Assembly (NCBI RefSeq): GCF_030733745.1
Contig: NZ_JASHIK010000002.1
Location: 186,001-250,000 of the forward strand
Direction of reading: 5' to 3'
Length of the DNA: 64,000 nt
From: Stappia sp. MMSF_3263
GTDB taxonomy: Bacteria > Pseudomonadota > Alphaproteobacteria > Rhizobiales > Stappiaceae
Position 1 is the stretch's first letter. The number at the start of each line of letters is the position of its first letter. A model generated the notes under the pieces. It saw only the letters and a list, made by a program, of their open reading frames with translations. It was not told the origin of the DNA and made no database searches. The translations under genes and the position numbers were made by a program. Shown one piece after another: positions 53,640 to 63,245 of this stretch.

Positions 53640-54377
53640 ATGCGGCGAAGCCTTGCGATTTCGATTGCCCTGCATGTCGCGGCCTTCGCCCTGCTGCAAT
53701 ACCTGCCGGACGCGCCCGAGCCCCACGTTCCCCGCGCGGGCCAGTCGATAGATGTGGTTCTGGTGCCGCGACGCCTTCGCACCGTGCCGCCGGCCTCTCC
53801 CACGCCGGCGCGCCCGCAACAGAGAGCCGAGGTCCGGCCACGCGACCTCGAAGCACCTCCCGCGGAAGACCCGGCCGTGCAAGCGCCTGTCCGTGAGCGG
53901 CGGGAGAATTTCCGCTCACCAATCGCCAAGGACACCGCGCGCCTGACGCCGTCGCCCGCGCCAAAGCGCAAGAAAGCGCCGGAACTTGTTGAGGCGACCA
54001 CGCTCTACACCGCACATGCGCTCGCCTCGCGGTTGGGAAAGGCGACCCTTGCCGACCTGGACCTGACCGATCCGCAGGAACGCATCATCCAGCTTTGCAA
54101 TTACGAAGCCATCGAGCAGGTGCGCCGGGAGCATCCGAAGCTGCGGGCGGACTTCGCCCTTGCGGAAGCTCGCAGTGCACCTACCCTTTCCGGCCTCTCG
54201 GTCACTGCGCAGGGCGCTGCCATACAGGGCGGAGGGCGCTGGTACGACCTGTCGTTCCGCTGCGAGGTCGCTGCCGATCTTGCCGGTGTTGCCGCTTTCG
54301 CCTTCGCTCTCGGCGATGCGATTTCCGCCCCCGAGCGCGAACGGCTCGACCTTCCAGCAGAGACCCCAGTCGACTGA
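53640..54377 (+). CDS. DUF930 domain protein
   Basis: A 245-aa protein with an N-terminal signal or membrane anchor (RRSLAISIALHVAAFALLQY), a proline-rich, TonB-like linker and a C-terminal DUF930 domain (LASRLGKATLADLDLTDPQE, RIIQLCNYEAIEQVRREHPK). Two cysteines in the domain could form a disulfide in the periplasm. The role is unknown. The ATG at 53640 gives an immediate membrane segment; the frame is open from 53508 and an ATG at 53589 is possible. Confidence 0.75.
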   Translation: MRRSLAISIALHVAAFALLQYLPDAPEPHVPRAGQSIDVVLVPRRLRTVPPASPTPARPQQRAEVRPRDLEAPPAEDPAVQAPVRERRENFRSPIAKDTARLTPSPAPKRKKAPELVEATTLYTAHALASRLGKATLADLDLTDPQERIIQLCNYEAIEQVRREHPKLRADFALAEARSAPTLSGLSVTAQGAAIQGGGRWYDLSFRCEVAADLAGVAAFAFALGDAISAPERERLDLPAETPVD

Positions 54378-54474
54378 AAGACCTGCGCACTTGTGCCGAG
54401 GGCGGACGGCGCTACCATGTGTTCCGCGGACGCAACATCGACAAGAACGCATCCGCGACGCGGGAGGAACGCGC

Positions 54475-54765
54475 ATGTGCCATATCTTTGCCGGTCAGGA
54501 CCCCAATGACTACGAGCCGGAGACACGCCGCCTGCGGTTGAACGGGCAGAGCACCAGCATCCGTCTTGAACGCTCTTTCTGGGAAATCGTCGACGATATC
54601 GCCGCCTCTGAAGGCATCAGCACGCCGGCCTTCATTTCCAAGCTGCATTCCGAGGTGCTCGAGCTGCGCGGCGAGACACGCAACTTCACCTCGCTGCTGC
54701 GCTGCGCCTGCCTGGTCCGCCTGCGCCAGACACTCCCGCAGCTGCATCTTGAAGCTGCCGAGTAA
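54475..54765 (+). CDS. Ribbon-helix-helix domain protein
   Basis: A 96-aa protein with the RHH pattern RRLRLNGQSTSIRLERSFWE followed by IVDDIAASEGISTPAFISKL. It fits the RHH_4 family of small alphaproteobacterial regulators that bind DNA as dimers. The ATG at 54475 follows GGAGG with 7 nt spacing. No antitoxin partner gene lies next to it, so a stand-alone regulator is likelier. A small inverted repeat (GTAGTA/TACTAC, 54776-54793) lies just downstream. Confidence 0.85.
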   Translation: MCHIFAGQDPNDYEPETRRLRLNGQSTSIRLERSFWEIVDDIAASEGISTPAFISKLHSEVLELRGETRNFTSLLRCACLVRLRQTLPQLHLEAAE

Positions 54766-54944
54766 AAATCCGGCTGTAGTACAAACATACTACCCGAGGC
54801 GACATACTCCCGGGCATTCTCGTGCCATCGGAAGATCAACATGATCCTGGCGAACTTCATCGACTGATGAGGAAACAAGCTCAGGACGGTTGAAACTTGC
54901 TCCCACCTTGACGTGGCGAGGCGAGGCAATCCGGGAGGAGACAA

Positions 54945-55340
54945 GTGGCAAAATGTATACACGCGATGCTTCGCGTGATCGATGAGACTCGGTCTGTCGC
55001 ATTCTATCGGACCGCCTTCGCACTCGACATTGCCGAGCGGCTCGAGTTCGATGATTTCATCCTTCTCTATCTCAGAAACGACGAGGCGGACTTCGAGGTC
55101 GAGCTGACGGTCAACAAGGGCCGTGTCGAACCCTACGACCTGGGGGACGGCTACGGGCACCTGGCCGTCTGCGTCGACGACCTGGATGGCGAGCACGCCC
55201 GTTTCGCGGCCGCCGGTTTCGCCCCGCGCAAGATCGTCGAATTCAACCGCGACGGCACGCTGCTCGCGCGCTTCTTCTTCGTTCAGGATCCGGACGGCTA
55301 CCAGATCGAGGTGCTGCAGCGCCACGGCCGCTACCGCTGA
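54945..55340 (+). CDS. VOC superfamily protein (glyoxalase I-like)
   Basis: A 131-aa metal-dependent fold of two beta-alpha-beta units. Metal ligand positions resemble glyoxalase I (H in CIHAMLRVID, E in DFEVELTVNKG, H in YGHLAVCVDD, E in GYQIEVLQR). It may detoxify methylglyoxal with glutathione or act on another substrate. The GTG at 54945 has GGAGG 6 nt upstream. Confidence 0.85.
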   Translation: MAKCIHAMLRVIDETRSVAFYRTAFALDIAERLEFDDFILLYLRNDEADFEVELTVNKGRVEPYDLGDGYGHLAVCVDDLDGEHARFAAAGFAPRKIVEFNRDGTLLARFFFVQDPDGYQIEVLQRHGRYR

Positions 55341-55477
55341 CCGGAGCGGGTGGGCGTTCGGCCGGGTTCTGGCGACTGTCCACAGCAGGTTCGCATTCAT
55401 GATCCTGGAGCAGCCCATTCGCGTCGGGCACGGCGCGGGTCGCTCCAGGCGGACATCGTTTCGGGAGGGAGGACACA

Positions 55478-56005
55478 ATGACCGAAACAAAGCATCACAA
55501 CCGGGCGCTCACCCGGCGACAGTTGCTGGCCCGCAGCGCGGTGCTGAGCGCCGCCTTCGTCACCGGACCGGGCTTTCTCGCCGGTTCCGGCGCAGCCTGG
55601 GCAATGGAGGTTGCCCATCTCAAGCCGCAGACCATGGCGACGCTCGTCCAGATGGCACGCGACATCTATCCGCATGACCATGTCGGAGACGCGTTCTACG
55701 CGGCCGCGGTGAAGCCCTACGACAGCGCTGACAAGGCGGCGATGGTGGAGGCCGGCATCGCCGCGCTCGATGCCGCGGCCCGTGGCAAGGGGCATGCCGG
55801 TTATCTCGCCATCGGCTGGGAACGCGACCGGGTCGACCTGTTGCGCGCCATGGAGGACGGCGCCTTCTTCCAGGCCGTGCGCGGGGGGCTCGTCACCGGG
55901 CTGTACAACCAGAAGGCCGTCTGGCCGCTCTTTGGATACGAAGGCGAGAGCTATTCCAAGGGCGGCTATATCGACCGCGGTTTCGACGACATCAACTGGA
56001 TCTGA
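55478..56005 (+). CDS. Tat-exported small subunit of a GMC dehydrogenase (gluconate 2-dehydrogenase subunit 3-like)
   Basis: A 175-aa protein with a twin-arginine signal (LTRRQLLARSAVLSAAFV). The mature part resembles the small subunit of membrane FAD dehydrogenases for gluconate, fructose or sorbitol. It lies 13 bp before the GMC flavoprotein gene. In such complexes the small subunit provides the Tat signal for the large one, which here has no signal of its own. GGGAGG lies upstream of the ATG. Confidence 0.85.
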   Translation: MTETKHHNRALTRRQLLARSAVLSAAFVTGPGFLAGSGAAWAMEVAHLKPQTMATLVQMARDIYPHDHVGDAFYAAAVKPYDSADKAAMVEAGIAALDAAARGKGHAGYLAIGWERDRVDLLRAMEDGAFFQAVRGGLVTGLYNQKAVWPLFGYEGESYSKGGYIDRGFDDINWI

Positions 56006-56018
56006 GGGAGGCGCTGTC

Positions 56019-57590
56019 ATGGCTGCACCATTCGACCTGAACGACGACAGCGTCGTCGTCATCATCGGCACCGGCGCGGGCGGCGGGGTTCTCGCCAATG
56101 AACTGGCGCAGAAGGGCGTCAGCGTGGTCGCGCTCGAGGCCGGCGGACGCTACCTGCCCGACGACTACATCAATGACGAGTGGGAGAGTTTCGGCCAGCT
56201 CGCCTGGCTCGATCCCCGCTCGACATCGGGCGACTGGCGCGTGGCGAAGGATTTTTCGGGGCTGCCCACCTGGATCGTCAAGGCGGTGGGCGGAACCACC
56301 ACCCACTGGGCCGGCGCCTCGCTGCGCTTCCAGGCGCACGAATTCAAGGCGAAGACGACCTATGGCAACGTGCAGGGCGCGAACCTGCTCGACTGGCCGA
56401 TCGACCTTGCCGAGATGGAACCCTGGTACGAGAAGGCGGAGGACAAGCTCGGGGTGACGCGCACCGGCGACCGTGCCGGCCTGCCCGGCAACAACAACTT
56501 CAAGGTGCTGGAGGCCGGTGCCCGCAAGCTCGGCTACAAGGAGGTCCATACCGGTCGCATGGCGATCAACTCGGCGGAGAATGACGGGCGCTATGCCTGT
56601 CAGCAGACCGGCTTCTGCTTCCAGGGCTGCAAGTGGGGCGCCAAGTGGTCCGCCGCCTACACGGACATCCCCCGCGGCGAGGCGACGGGCAATCTGGAAG
56701 TCCGCGACAGGGCCCATGTTCTGAAGATCGAGCACGACGCCTCCGGCAAGGCGAGCGGTGTCCTTTATGCCGACAAGGACGGCAACCAGCACCTGCAGAA
56801 GGCCCGGGTGGTATGCATCGCCGGCAATTCCATCGAGAGCCCGCGCCTGCTGCTCAACTCGGCCTCCAGCATGTTCCCCGACGGGCTTGCCAATTCCTCC
56901 GGACAGGTGGGACGCAACTACATGCGCCACATGACCGGGTCGGTCTATGCCGTCTTCGACAAGCCGGTGCGCATGTGGCGCGGCACCACGATGGCCGGCA
57001 TCGTCCAGGACGAGGCCCGGCACGATCCCTCGCGCGGCTTCGTCGGCGGCTACGAACTGGAGACGCTGGCGCTCGGCCTGCCCTTCATGGCCGCGTTCCT
57101 CGATCCGGGCGGCTGGGGGCGCGAGTTCACCACGGCACTCGATTCCTACGAGAACATGGCCGGCCTGTGGATCGTCGGCGAGGACATGCCGCAGGAAACC
57201 AACCGCATCACCCTCAATCACGAACTGAAGGACCAGTACGGGCTGCCGGCGCCGAACGTTCATTTCTCCGACCATCCCAACGACACCGCCATGCGGGCGC
57301 ATGCCTACAAGCAAGGCATGGCGATCTACGAGGCGGTCGGGGCGACCCGCACGTTCCCGACGCCGCCCTACCCCTCCACCCACAACCTGGGCACCAACCG
57401 GATGTCGGAGAACCCCAGGGACGGCGTGGTGAACCGCTGGGGCCGCACGCATGACGTGCCGAACCTCTATGTCTCCGACGGTAGCCAGTTCACCACGGGC
57501 GCGGCCGAGAACCCGACGCTGACCATCGTGGCTCTCGCCATCCGGCAGGCGGACCATATCGCTTCGGAGCTGGCGAGCGGCACCCTTTAG
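56019..57590 (+). CDS. GMC-family FAD-dependent oxidoreductase, large subunit
   Basis: A 523-aa flavoprotein. The ADP-binding fold VVIIGTGAGGGVLANELA opens the protein, GGTTTHWAGASLRF follows, and the C-terminal catalytic region THNLGTNRMSENPRDGVVN and DGSQFTTGAAENPTLTIVAL is intact. Three cysteines (194, 200, 204 in YACQQTGFCFQGC) could bind an iron-sulfur cluster as in some glucose dehydrogenases; this is inference. No signal peptide is present, so export with the small subunit is expected. The substrate may be a sugar, polyol or sugar acid. Confidence 0.92.
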   Translation: MAAPFDLNDDSVVVIIGTGAGGGVLANELAQKGVSVVALEAGGRYLPDDYINDEWESFGQLAWLDPRSTSGDWRVAKDFSGLPTWIVKAVGGTTTHWAGASLRFQAHEFKAKTTYGNVQGANLLDWPIDLAEMEPWYEKAEDKLGVTRTGDRAGLPGNNNFKVLEAGARKLGYKEVHTGRMAINSAENDGRYACQQTGFCFQGCKWGAKWSAAYTDIPRGEATGNLEVRDRAHVLKIEHDASGKASGVLYADKDGNQHLQKARVVCIAGNSIESPRLLLNSASSMFPDGLANSSGQVGRNYMRHMTGSVYAVFDKPVRMWRGTTMAGIVQDEARHDPSRGFVGGYELETLALGLPFMAAFLDPGGWGREFTTALDSYENMAGLWIVGEDMPQETNRITLNHELKDQYGLPAPNVHFSDHPNDTAMRAHAYKQGMAIYEAVGATRTFPTPPYPSTHNLGTNRMSENPRDGVVNRWGRTHDVPNLYVSDGSQFTTGAAENPTLTIVALAIRQADHIASELASGTL

Positions 57591-57594
57591 GCGA

Positions 57595-57629
57595 GTGCCG
57601 GGCGGAGGCGTGCAGCACCCGCCCGGCAC
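57595..57629 (+). other. 11-bp hairpin between the GMC gene and the propeller dehydrogenase gene
   Basis: GTGCCGGGCGG (57595-57605) pairs perfectly with 57619-57629 around 13 nt. There is no T-run. It may terminate part of the transcripts or protect the upstream 3' end. The 57630-57700 stretch after it is AT-rich and could hold a second promoter. Confidence 0.55.
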
Positions 57630-57807
57630 GACCGTGACTTGTGCTATTTGTCATATGTATGATTTGATATCGCTTGCAAACCTTGCCCTCCCGCGCATCC
57701 GATCGTCCCCTGAAAGGACAAGCGGGCGGGCCTTTCGATTGCCCAATCGGGACGCAGATCCCGAAGACACAGCCGCAACCGCGGCACATATCACCCCGGA
57801 GGAAACG

Positions 57808-59061
57808 ATGAAGACAGTTCTGCTTGCAAGTGCCAGCCTGCTGATGGCCACGGCCCTGGCCTCGGCTCAGGCGCCCGTTCCGGACAATCTGGAAAAGCTC
57901 TCCAACTTCCAGAGCACCGGAACGACTGAATTCACCTATGTCGAACAGGACGGCGACTACGCCGCAGGCATCCGGGAAACCCTGAAAGGGATCAAGCTGC
58001 CGGACGGGTTCAGGATCGAACTCTATGCGGTCGTTCCCGACGCCCGCCACATGGCTGTCGGCCCGCAGGGCATCGTCACCTTTGTCGGCACTCGCAAGGA
58101 CAAGGTCTGGGCGGTCACCGATCGCAACAAGGACCGCGTCGCCGACGAGGTCAAGGACTTCGCGCCCTCGCTCAAGTTCGCCATTCCAAACGGTCCGTGC
58201 TTCTCGAAGGACGGCTTCCTCTACATCGCCGAACAGAACCGGGTGCTGGTCTATCCGGCCGCGGAGTTCTTCTATGAAAGCCCCGATGTCGCCGCCTTCA
58301 ATGTGGTGAAGCAGGGCGAGCTCGTGCCGCCGGCGGACGAGAGCTACAACCACACCGCCCGGGTCTGCAGGATCGGCCCGGACGGAAAGCTGTACATCTC
58401 GCTCGGCCAGCCGTTCAACGTCGCGCCGGCCGACAAGCTTGAGCACTACAAGGAGCATGGCATCGGCGGCATGATCCGCCTGAACACCGACGGAACGGGC
58501 CGCGAGGTCTACACCTACGGCATCCGCAACTCCGTCGGTCACGACTTCCATCCCGAGACCGGCGAGCTCTGGTTCACCGACAACCAGGTGGACGGCATGG
58601 GTGATGACATACCGCCGGGCGAGATCAACCGCCAGACGGCGGCCGGACAGCATTTCGGCCACCCCTGGTATGGCGGCGGCGACGTGCGGACCAACGAATA
58701 TGCGGGCGAGGAAGTGCCTGTCGACGTTGTCATGCCGGCGGTGGAGACCGTGGCCCATGCGGCCGATCTCGGCATGAGCTTCTACACGGGCAAGCAGTTC
58801 CCGGCGAAGTACAAGAACGCCATCTTCTCCGCTCAGCACGGGTCCTGGAACCGCACCACGCCGGTTGGCGCACGCGTCATGGTGACCTTTGTCGACGAAG
58901 AGGGCAAAGCCACGACCGAGCCTTTCGCGGAGGGCTGGATCGACGAGAATGACGAGTATCTGGGCCGTCCGGTCGATGTTGCCCAGTTGCGCGACGGCTC
59001 GATCCTCGTGTCCGACGATCTTGCGGGCGCGATCTACCGCATCTCCTACGAGGGCAATTGA
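57808..59061 (+). CDS. PQQ-type sugar dehydrogenase (beta-propeller, sorbosone dehydrogenase-like)
   Basis: A 417-aa periplasmic protein with a signal peptide (TVLLASASLLMATALASAQA). The propeller has the features of soluble aldose or sorbosone dehydrogenases, such as the segments GIRNSVGHDFHPETGELWF and AIFSAQHGSWNRTTPVGARV, where PQQ and substrate bind. PQQ synthesis genes are not in the window. GGAGG precedes the ATG at 57808. It overlaps the cytochrome gene by 1 nt (TGATG), so electrons probably pass to that cytochrome. Confidence 0.9.
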   Translation: MKTVLLASASLLMATALASAQAPVPDNLEKLSNFQSTGTTEFTYVEQDGDYAAGIRETLKGIKLPDGFRIELYAVVPDARHMAVGPQGIVTFVGTRKDKVWAVTDRNKDRVADEVKDFAPSLKFAIPNGPCFSKDGFLYIAEQNRVLVYPAAEFFYESPDVAAFNVVKQGELVPPADESYNHTARVCRIGPDGKLYISLGQPFNVAPADKLEHYKEHGIGGMIRLNTDGTGREVYTYGIRNSVGHDFHPETGELWFTDNQVDGMGDDIPPGEINRQTAAGQHFGHPWYGGGDVRTNEYAGEEVPVDVVMPAVETVAHAADLGMSFYTGKQFPAKYKNAIFSAQHGSWNRTTPVGARVMVTFVDEEGKATTEPFAEGWIDENDEYLGRPVDVAQLRDGSILVSDDLAGAIYRISYEGN

Positions 59062-59660
59062 TGCGCAAAGGCATGATCAGGGGTCTGGGCGGGGTTCTCC
59101 TCGCCCAGATCGCATTCGCGGCCCTGCCCGCCAGCGCGCAGGAGCCTGAAGGAGATCCGCAGGCCGGGCGCAAGCTTGCCGGCATGTGCCGGACCTGCCA
59201 TGGCATCGAGGGGCTTGCCCGCATTCCCATCGCCCCGCATATCGGCGGCGAGCCGGCCGGCTACCTCGCCCGGCAGCTACAGGCGTTTCGCGACGGGACC
59301 CGCACGCACGAGATGATGAGCGTGGTGGCGAAATCGCTCGACGACGCAGCGATCGCCAACCTCGCCGCCTGGTATGCCTCGCAAAAGGCGGAAGCGGTGC
59401 TCGCGGACGGCGTCTCGGCGCAGGATGCTCCGGCGGAATGCAGTGCCTGCCACGGAGAGGCGGGAATGGGGCAGATGGAGGACGTGCCGAACCTTGCGGG
59501 AGAAAGCCCGATCTATATCGACACGCAGCTCAAGGCGTTTCGTCTCGGCAAGCGCGAGCACGAGGTGATGTCGGCGATCGCGGCCGATCTCAGCGACGAG
59601 GAGATGCGGCGCTTCGCCGACTGGTACGCAGCCGTGAAACTGACAATCGAAAAGCCATAG
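59061..59660 (+). CDS. Diheme cytochrome c
   Basis: A 199-aa protein with a Sec signal (VLLAQIAFAALPASAQ) and two c-type heme motifs, CRTCH and CSACH, each in its own about 80-residue domain as in the c4/c553 group. It should accept electrons from the upstream dehydrogenases and pass them to the respiratory chain. The ATG shares a base with the upstream stop (TGATG), and GAGG lies 7 nt upstream. Confidence 0.94.
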   Translation: MRKGMIRGLGGVLLAQIAFAALPASAQEPEGDPQAGRKLAGMCRTCHGIEGLARIPIAPHIGGEPAGYLARQLQAFRDGTRTHEMMSVVAKSLDDAAIANLAAWYASQKAEAVLADGVSAQDAPAECSACHGEAGMGQMEDVPNLAGESPIYIDTQLKAFRLGKREHEVMSAIAADLSDEEMRRFADWYAAVKLTIEKP

Positions 59661-59672
59661 CAGGAAGCAGGA

Positions 59673-60365
59673 TCAGCGCGCCTGGTCTAGGATGCGCTTG
59701 CACTCGAGAAGCTCGAAAAGCGTCGCCTGGAGACGGCGGATATCGTCTTTCGACAGGTTTCCGGCAGGACCGCCCTCGACCCGGTCGCCCAACAGCCGCT
59801 CCATCAGGCGCAGGCCGGCACGGGCCTGCGGCGTGTCGGGCGCCTGCGCGCCTTCCGCGATGATGCCGCGCGGCACGGGCTCGCCGTCGTCGTCTTCTGC
59901 AACCTCGGCAACCTGATGCGCCACCGACCGGTTCGCCTCGGCATCGGCCGAACGGCCCTTCTGAGGGCCCGCGGCAACGGACTGGCCGCCACGCGCACCC
60001 TGCCCGGCCGAGCGTTCCCGGGCATCGCCGCCCGTGTCGGCGGCGGCCGCCTGCGCTGCGAGCGCGGCAAGCGCCACCCCGTCCTCGCGCCAGACCTGCA
60101 TGACGAAGCGCGGTCCCTGCTCCTTGAGGATCCGTTGAACGCCCTTGATCGTATAGCCTTCGCCATAGAGGAGATGACGGATGCCGCGCAACAGGTCGAT
60201 GTCGTCGGGGCGGTAATAGCGACGACCGCCGCCGCGTTTCAGCGGCCGGATCTGGGAGAAACGGGTTTCCCAGAACCGCAGCACGTGCTGCGGCAGGTCG
60301 AGGTCATCGGCGACCTCGCTGATCGTGCGGAAGGCATCAGGGCTTTTGTCGACCGTCGCTGAAAT
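59673..60365 (-). CDS. MerR family regulator without a canonical start codon
   Basis: About 230 aa. The MerR DNA-binding domain is clear: [20 protein letters not shown], then [20 protein letters not shown] and [20 protein letters not shown]. The middle is low-complexity, and the end ([20 protein letters not shown]) is a helical dimer segment. No ATG, GTG or TTG precedes the helix-turn-helix in frame: the frame opens after a TGA, and codons before it read ATT, TCA, GCG, ACG, GTC. An ATT start at 60365 ([15 protein letters not shown]) is assumed. The next standard start, GTG at 60284, would cut into the domain. It lies 24 bp after ihfA. Confidence 0.8.
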   Translation of the reverse strand: MSATVDKSPDAFRTISEVADDLDLPQHVLRFWETRFSQIRPLKRGGGRRYYRPDDIDLLRGIRHLLYGEGYTIKGVQRILKEQGPRFVMQVWREDGVALAALAAQAAAADTGGDARERSAGQGARGGQSVAAGPQKGRSADAEANRSVAHQVAEVAEDDDGEPVPRGIIAEGAQAPDTPQARAGLRLMERLLGDRVEGGPAGNLSKDDIRRLQATLFELLECKRILDQAR

Positions 60366-60389
60366 GGCGCTTCATCGTCCGGCGGCGGA

Positions 60390-60710
60390 TCAGTCTCCGC
60401 TCTCGGACGCTCCCATCATGGTCTCGTTGATACGCTTCTTCAGCACGTTCGACGGCTTGAACACCATCACGCGGCGCGGAAGAATGGGGACTTCCTCGCC
60501 GGTCTTGGGGTTGCGACCGATGCGTTCCCCCTTGGAACGAACGACGAAAGATCCGAACGATGAGAGCTTGACGGATTCGCCGGAGACAAGACAGTCGGCA
60601 ATCTCGGACAAGACCTTTTCGACGAGTTCCGACGATTCCGACCGGGAAAGGCCAACTTTCTGATACACGGCCTCGCAGAGATCGGCCCGAGTAATTGTCC
60701 TGCCGCCCAT
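60390..60710 (-). CDS. ihfA: Integration host factor alpha subunit
   Basis: A 106-aa DNA-bending protein. Conserved parts are [40 protein letters not shown] and [20 protein letters not shown], the latter holding the proline that intercalates into DNA. IHF shapes promoters and recombination sites. AAGGAGG stands 4 nt before the ATG at 60710. It lies between fabH and merR, the usual order in Hyphomicrobiales. Confidence 0.97.
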   Translation of the reverse strand: MGGRTITRADLCEAVYQKVGLSRSESSELVEKVLSEIADCLVSGESVKLSSFGSFVVRSKGERIGRNPKTGEEVPILPRRVMVFKPSNVLKKRINETMMGASESGD

Positions 60711-60876
60711 AGTCCCTCCTTGGCCAGACACGCGATCCGGCGGTGTCAGGGATGTTTTTGTTAGGCCCATGAGAGCCCGCAAACCCGACCGATAGCCTAT
60801 TGTCTTGCGTACTGGTGGTCAACCACGCCGGTCAACGTTGGATTGAAAAACCCACACTCGTCAAGACTTTGCGTAT

Positions 60877-61854
60877 TTACCAGCGCAACAGAGTTGCCCC
60901 CCACGTGAATCCGCCGCCCATCGCCTCGAGCATGACAAGGTCTCCTCGCGCAACGCGGCCGTCACGCACCGCCCGGTCGAGCGCAAGCGGAATCGACGCT
61001 GCGGAAGTATTGCCATGATCTTCAAGCGTGATGACGACCTTGGCGGGATCGATGCCGAGCTTCTTTGCGCTTGCATCGATGATCCGCCGGTTGGCCTGAT
61101 GCGGGATGAACCAGTCGAGCGCGTTCGCGTCGGTGCCCGTTGCCTCGAAGGCAGCCTCGACGACATCGGTGACCATCGACACCGCATGGCGGAAGACTTC
61201 CTTGCCCTGCATGCGCAGGTGGCCGACCGTCCCGGTAGAGGACGGGCCGCCATCGACATAGAGCTTGTCCTTGTGGGAGCCGTCGGAGCGCAGGTGCGAG
61301 GTCAGCACGCCGCGATCGGCCGTCGTCCCCTCGCCGTCCGCCGCTTCCAGAACGACAGCGCCGGCACCGTCGCCGAACAACACGCAGGTGGTGCGGTCTT
61401 CCCAGTCGAGGATGCGCGAGAAGGTCTCGGCGCCGATCACCAGGGCGCGCCTGGCCATGCCGGTGCGCAGATAGGCGTCCGCCGTTGCCACCGCGTAGAC
61501 GAAACCGGAACATACGGCATGCACGTCGAAGGCGAAGCCGCTGGTCAGGCCGAGCTTGTTCTGCACGGTCACGGCGGTGGCGGGGAAGGTATTGTCCGGG
61601 GTTGCCGTCGCCAGGATGATCAGGTCGATGTCGCCAGCGTCCACTCCCGAGGCCTCGAGCGCCTTGCGGGCCGCAGCTACGGCCAGATCCGAGGTCAGCT
61701 CGCCTTCGGCCGCGATATGACGGGCGCGGATGCCCGTACGCTGGACGATCCACTCGTCCGAGGTGTCAACCATCTGCGCCAGATCTTCGTTGGTTAGCCG
61801 GCGCTCCGGAAGATAGCTGCCGGTTCCCAGAACGATGGATCGCTTAACTGTCAC
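60877..61854 (-). CDS. fabH: Beta-ketoacyl-ACP synthase III
   Basis: A 325-aa enzyme that starts type II fatty acid synthesis by condensing acyl-CoA with malonyl-ACP. The catalytic triad is visible: Cys115 ([10 protein letters not shown]), His252 (FIPHQANRR) and Asn282 (DHGNTSAAS). The GTG at 61854 overlaps the plsX stop by 4 nt (GTGA), so the two are translationally coupled. Confidence 0.98.
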   Translation of the reverse strand: MTVKRSIVLGTGSYLPERRLTNEDLAQMVDTSDEWIVQRTGIRARHIAAEGELTSDLAVAAARKALEASGVDAGDIDLIILATATPDNTFPATAVTVQNKLGLTSGFAFDVHAVCSGFVYAVATADAYLRTGMARRALVIGAETFSRILDWEDRTTCVLFGDGAGAVVLEAADGEGTTADRGVLTSHLRSDGSHKDKLYVDGGPSSTGTVGHLRMQGKEVFRHAVSMVTDVVEAAFEATGTDANALDWFIPHQANRRIIDASAKKLGIDPAKVVITLEDHGNTSAASIPLALDRAVRDGRVARGDLVMLEAMGGGFTWGATLLRW

Positions 61855-62912
61855 TGATCACCTTCCGATCCGTCACGCGGCGCGAAGCGACCGCGATGGA
61901 AATGCTTCAAGTCCTGAGAAATCTTGTTCATCAGGTCGTTGCGGGCCATGTCGTAGGCAAGCTCGACGGCCGAGGCGAAGCCTTCCGCGTCGGTGCCGCC
62001 ATGGCTCTTGATGACAATCCCGTTGAGGCCAAGGAAGACGCCGCCATTGACCTTGCGCGGGTCCATCTTCTCGCGCAGCCGGTCGAACGCGTCCTTGGCC
62101 AGAAGATAGCCCAGACGCGCCCGCCAGGTCCGGTTCATCGCGGAGCGCAGATATCCGCCGATCTGCCGAGCGGTGCCTTCCGCCGTCTTCAGCGCGATGT
62201 TGCCGGCGAAACCCTCCGTCACGACCACGTCGACGGCACCCTTGCCAAGGTCGTCGCCCTCGACGAACCCGGCATAGGTCAGGGAGCGCAGGTTCGCCTC
62301 GCGCAGCAGCCGGCCGGCGGTGCGCACTTCCTCAAGGCCCTTGACCTCCTCGACGCCGATATTGAGAAGGCCGACGGTCGGGCGCTCGATGGAAAACAGG
62401 ACGCGCGCCATGGCTCCGCCCAGAAGTGCGAAATCGATGAGCTGCTGTGCATCGGCGCCGATCGTCGCTCCCACGTCTAGGACGATCGACTCGCCGCGCA
62501 TGGTCGGCCAGATCGCGGCGATCGCCGGGCGCTCGATATTGGCCATCGTGCGCAGGCAGAATTTCGACATGGCCATCAGGGCACCGGTGTTGCCGGCGGA
62601 CACCGCAACATCCGCATGACCGGTCTTCACCGCCTCGATGGAGCGCCACATGCTGGATTTCCACCGGCCCTGGCGCAGCGCCTGACTCGGCTTGGCATCC
62701 ATTGCGACCGAGACCTCGCAATGGTGCAGGGTCGAGGCCTCGCGCAGACGCGGATGCGCCTCCAGCAACGGCGCCACCACGTCGGTGTTGCCGTAGAGCG
62801 AAAAGGAGATGTCGGGGCGGCGTTCGAGCGCCAGCGCTGCGCCTGGAATGACGACTTCCGCGCCCTTGTCGCCACCCATCGCATCAAGCGAGATTCGTAT
62901 CGTTTGAGCCAT
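61851..62912 (-). CDS. plsX: Phosphate acyltransferase PlsX
   Basis: A 353-aa enzyme that makes acyl-phosphate from acyl-ACP for phospholipid synthesis. Signature stretches are [35 protein letters not shown] and [12 protein letters not shown]. The ATG at 62912 gives the family start [14 protein letters not shown]. First gene of the plsX-fabH pair; the DUF177 gene lies 333 bp upstream instead of being adjacent. Confidence 0.97.
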   Translation of the reverse strand: MAQTIRISLDAMGGDKGAEVVIPGAALALERRPDISFSLYGNTDVVAPLLEAHPRLREASTLHHCEVSVAMDAKPSQALRQGRWKSSMWRSIEAVKTGHADVAVSAGNTGALMAMSKFCLRTMANIERPAIAAIWPTMRGESIVLDVGATIGADAQQLIDFALLGGAMARVLFSIERPTVGLLNIGVEEVKGLEEVRTAGRLLREANLRSLTYAGFVEGDDLGKGAVDVVVTEGFAGNIALKTAEGTARQIGGYLRSAMNRTWRARLGYLLAKDAFDRLREKMDPRKVNGGVFLGLNGIVIKSHGGTDAEGFASAVELAYDMARNDLMNKISQDLKHFHRGRFAPRDGSEGDQ

Positions 62913-63245
62913 CGTCCGCGTCTTCTGGATCAACGCCCGCCTCCCGCTCCGCCTCACGTGCGGTGGCTGCGCCGATCGGCATTGCCATCCCGAAACGTCC
63001 GAACCGCCATGCGGATCGGACCGGCTTCACGCCGTCTTGTCGTTCTTCCCGGCTTTTCCGTCGTCCCGGCAAGCGCGGCACGGCGGAGTGCTGTTTTGAC
63101 TGCCTAACGCTGTACGACCCGCATTGCGCGCTGTCGCCCGAGGCGTTGGGGAACATACCCGTTTACAACAGGGAAACAACAGCTTTCTGGCCATGCTGCA
63201 GGCCGGCGCGCAGCGTCTTCCCTTACGTTACATCGCGTTCGCGCT
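62913..63245. other. Intergenic region between DUF177 and plsX
   Basis: No gene is supported in these 333 bp. A 90-codon frame on the minus strand (62884-63156) overlaps the plsX start and has no domain. The region presumably holds the plsX promoter; no clear sites were identified. Confidence 0.4.

Noticed and set aside
53476-53640. Integrated element or attachment site at tRNA-Pro
   Set aside because: No integrase and no second copy of the tRNA 3' end were seen; the downstream genes look native.
54475-54765. Antitoxin of a toxin-antitoxin pair
   Set aside because: The RHH protein has no adjacent small toxin gene; the VOC and DUF930 neighbours do not fit.
62884-63156. 90-codon minus-strand frame upstream of plsX
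   Set aside because: It overlaps the plsX start, has no domain and a charged low-complexity composition.
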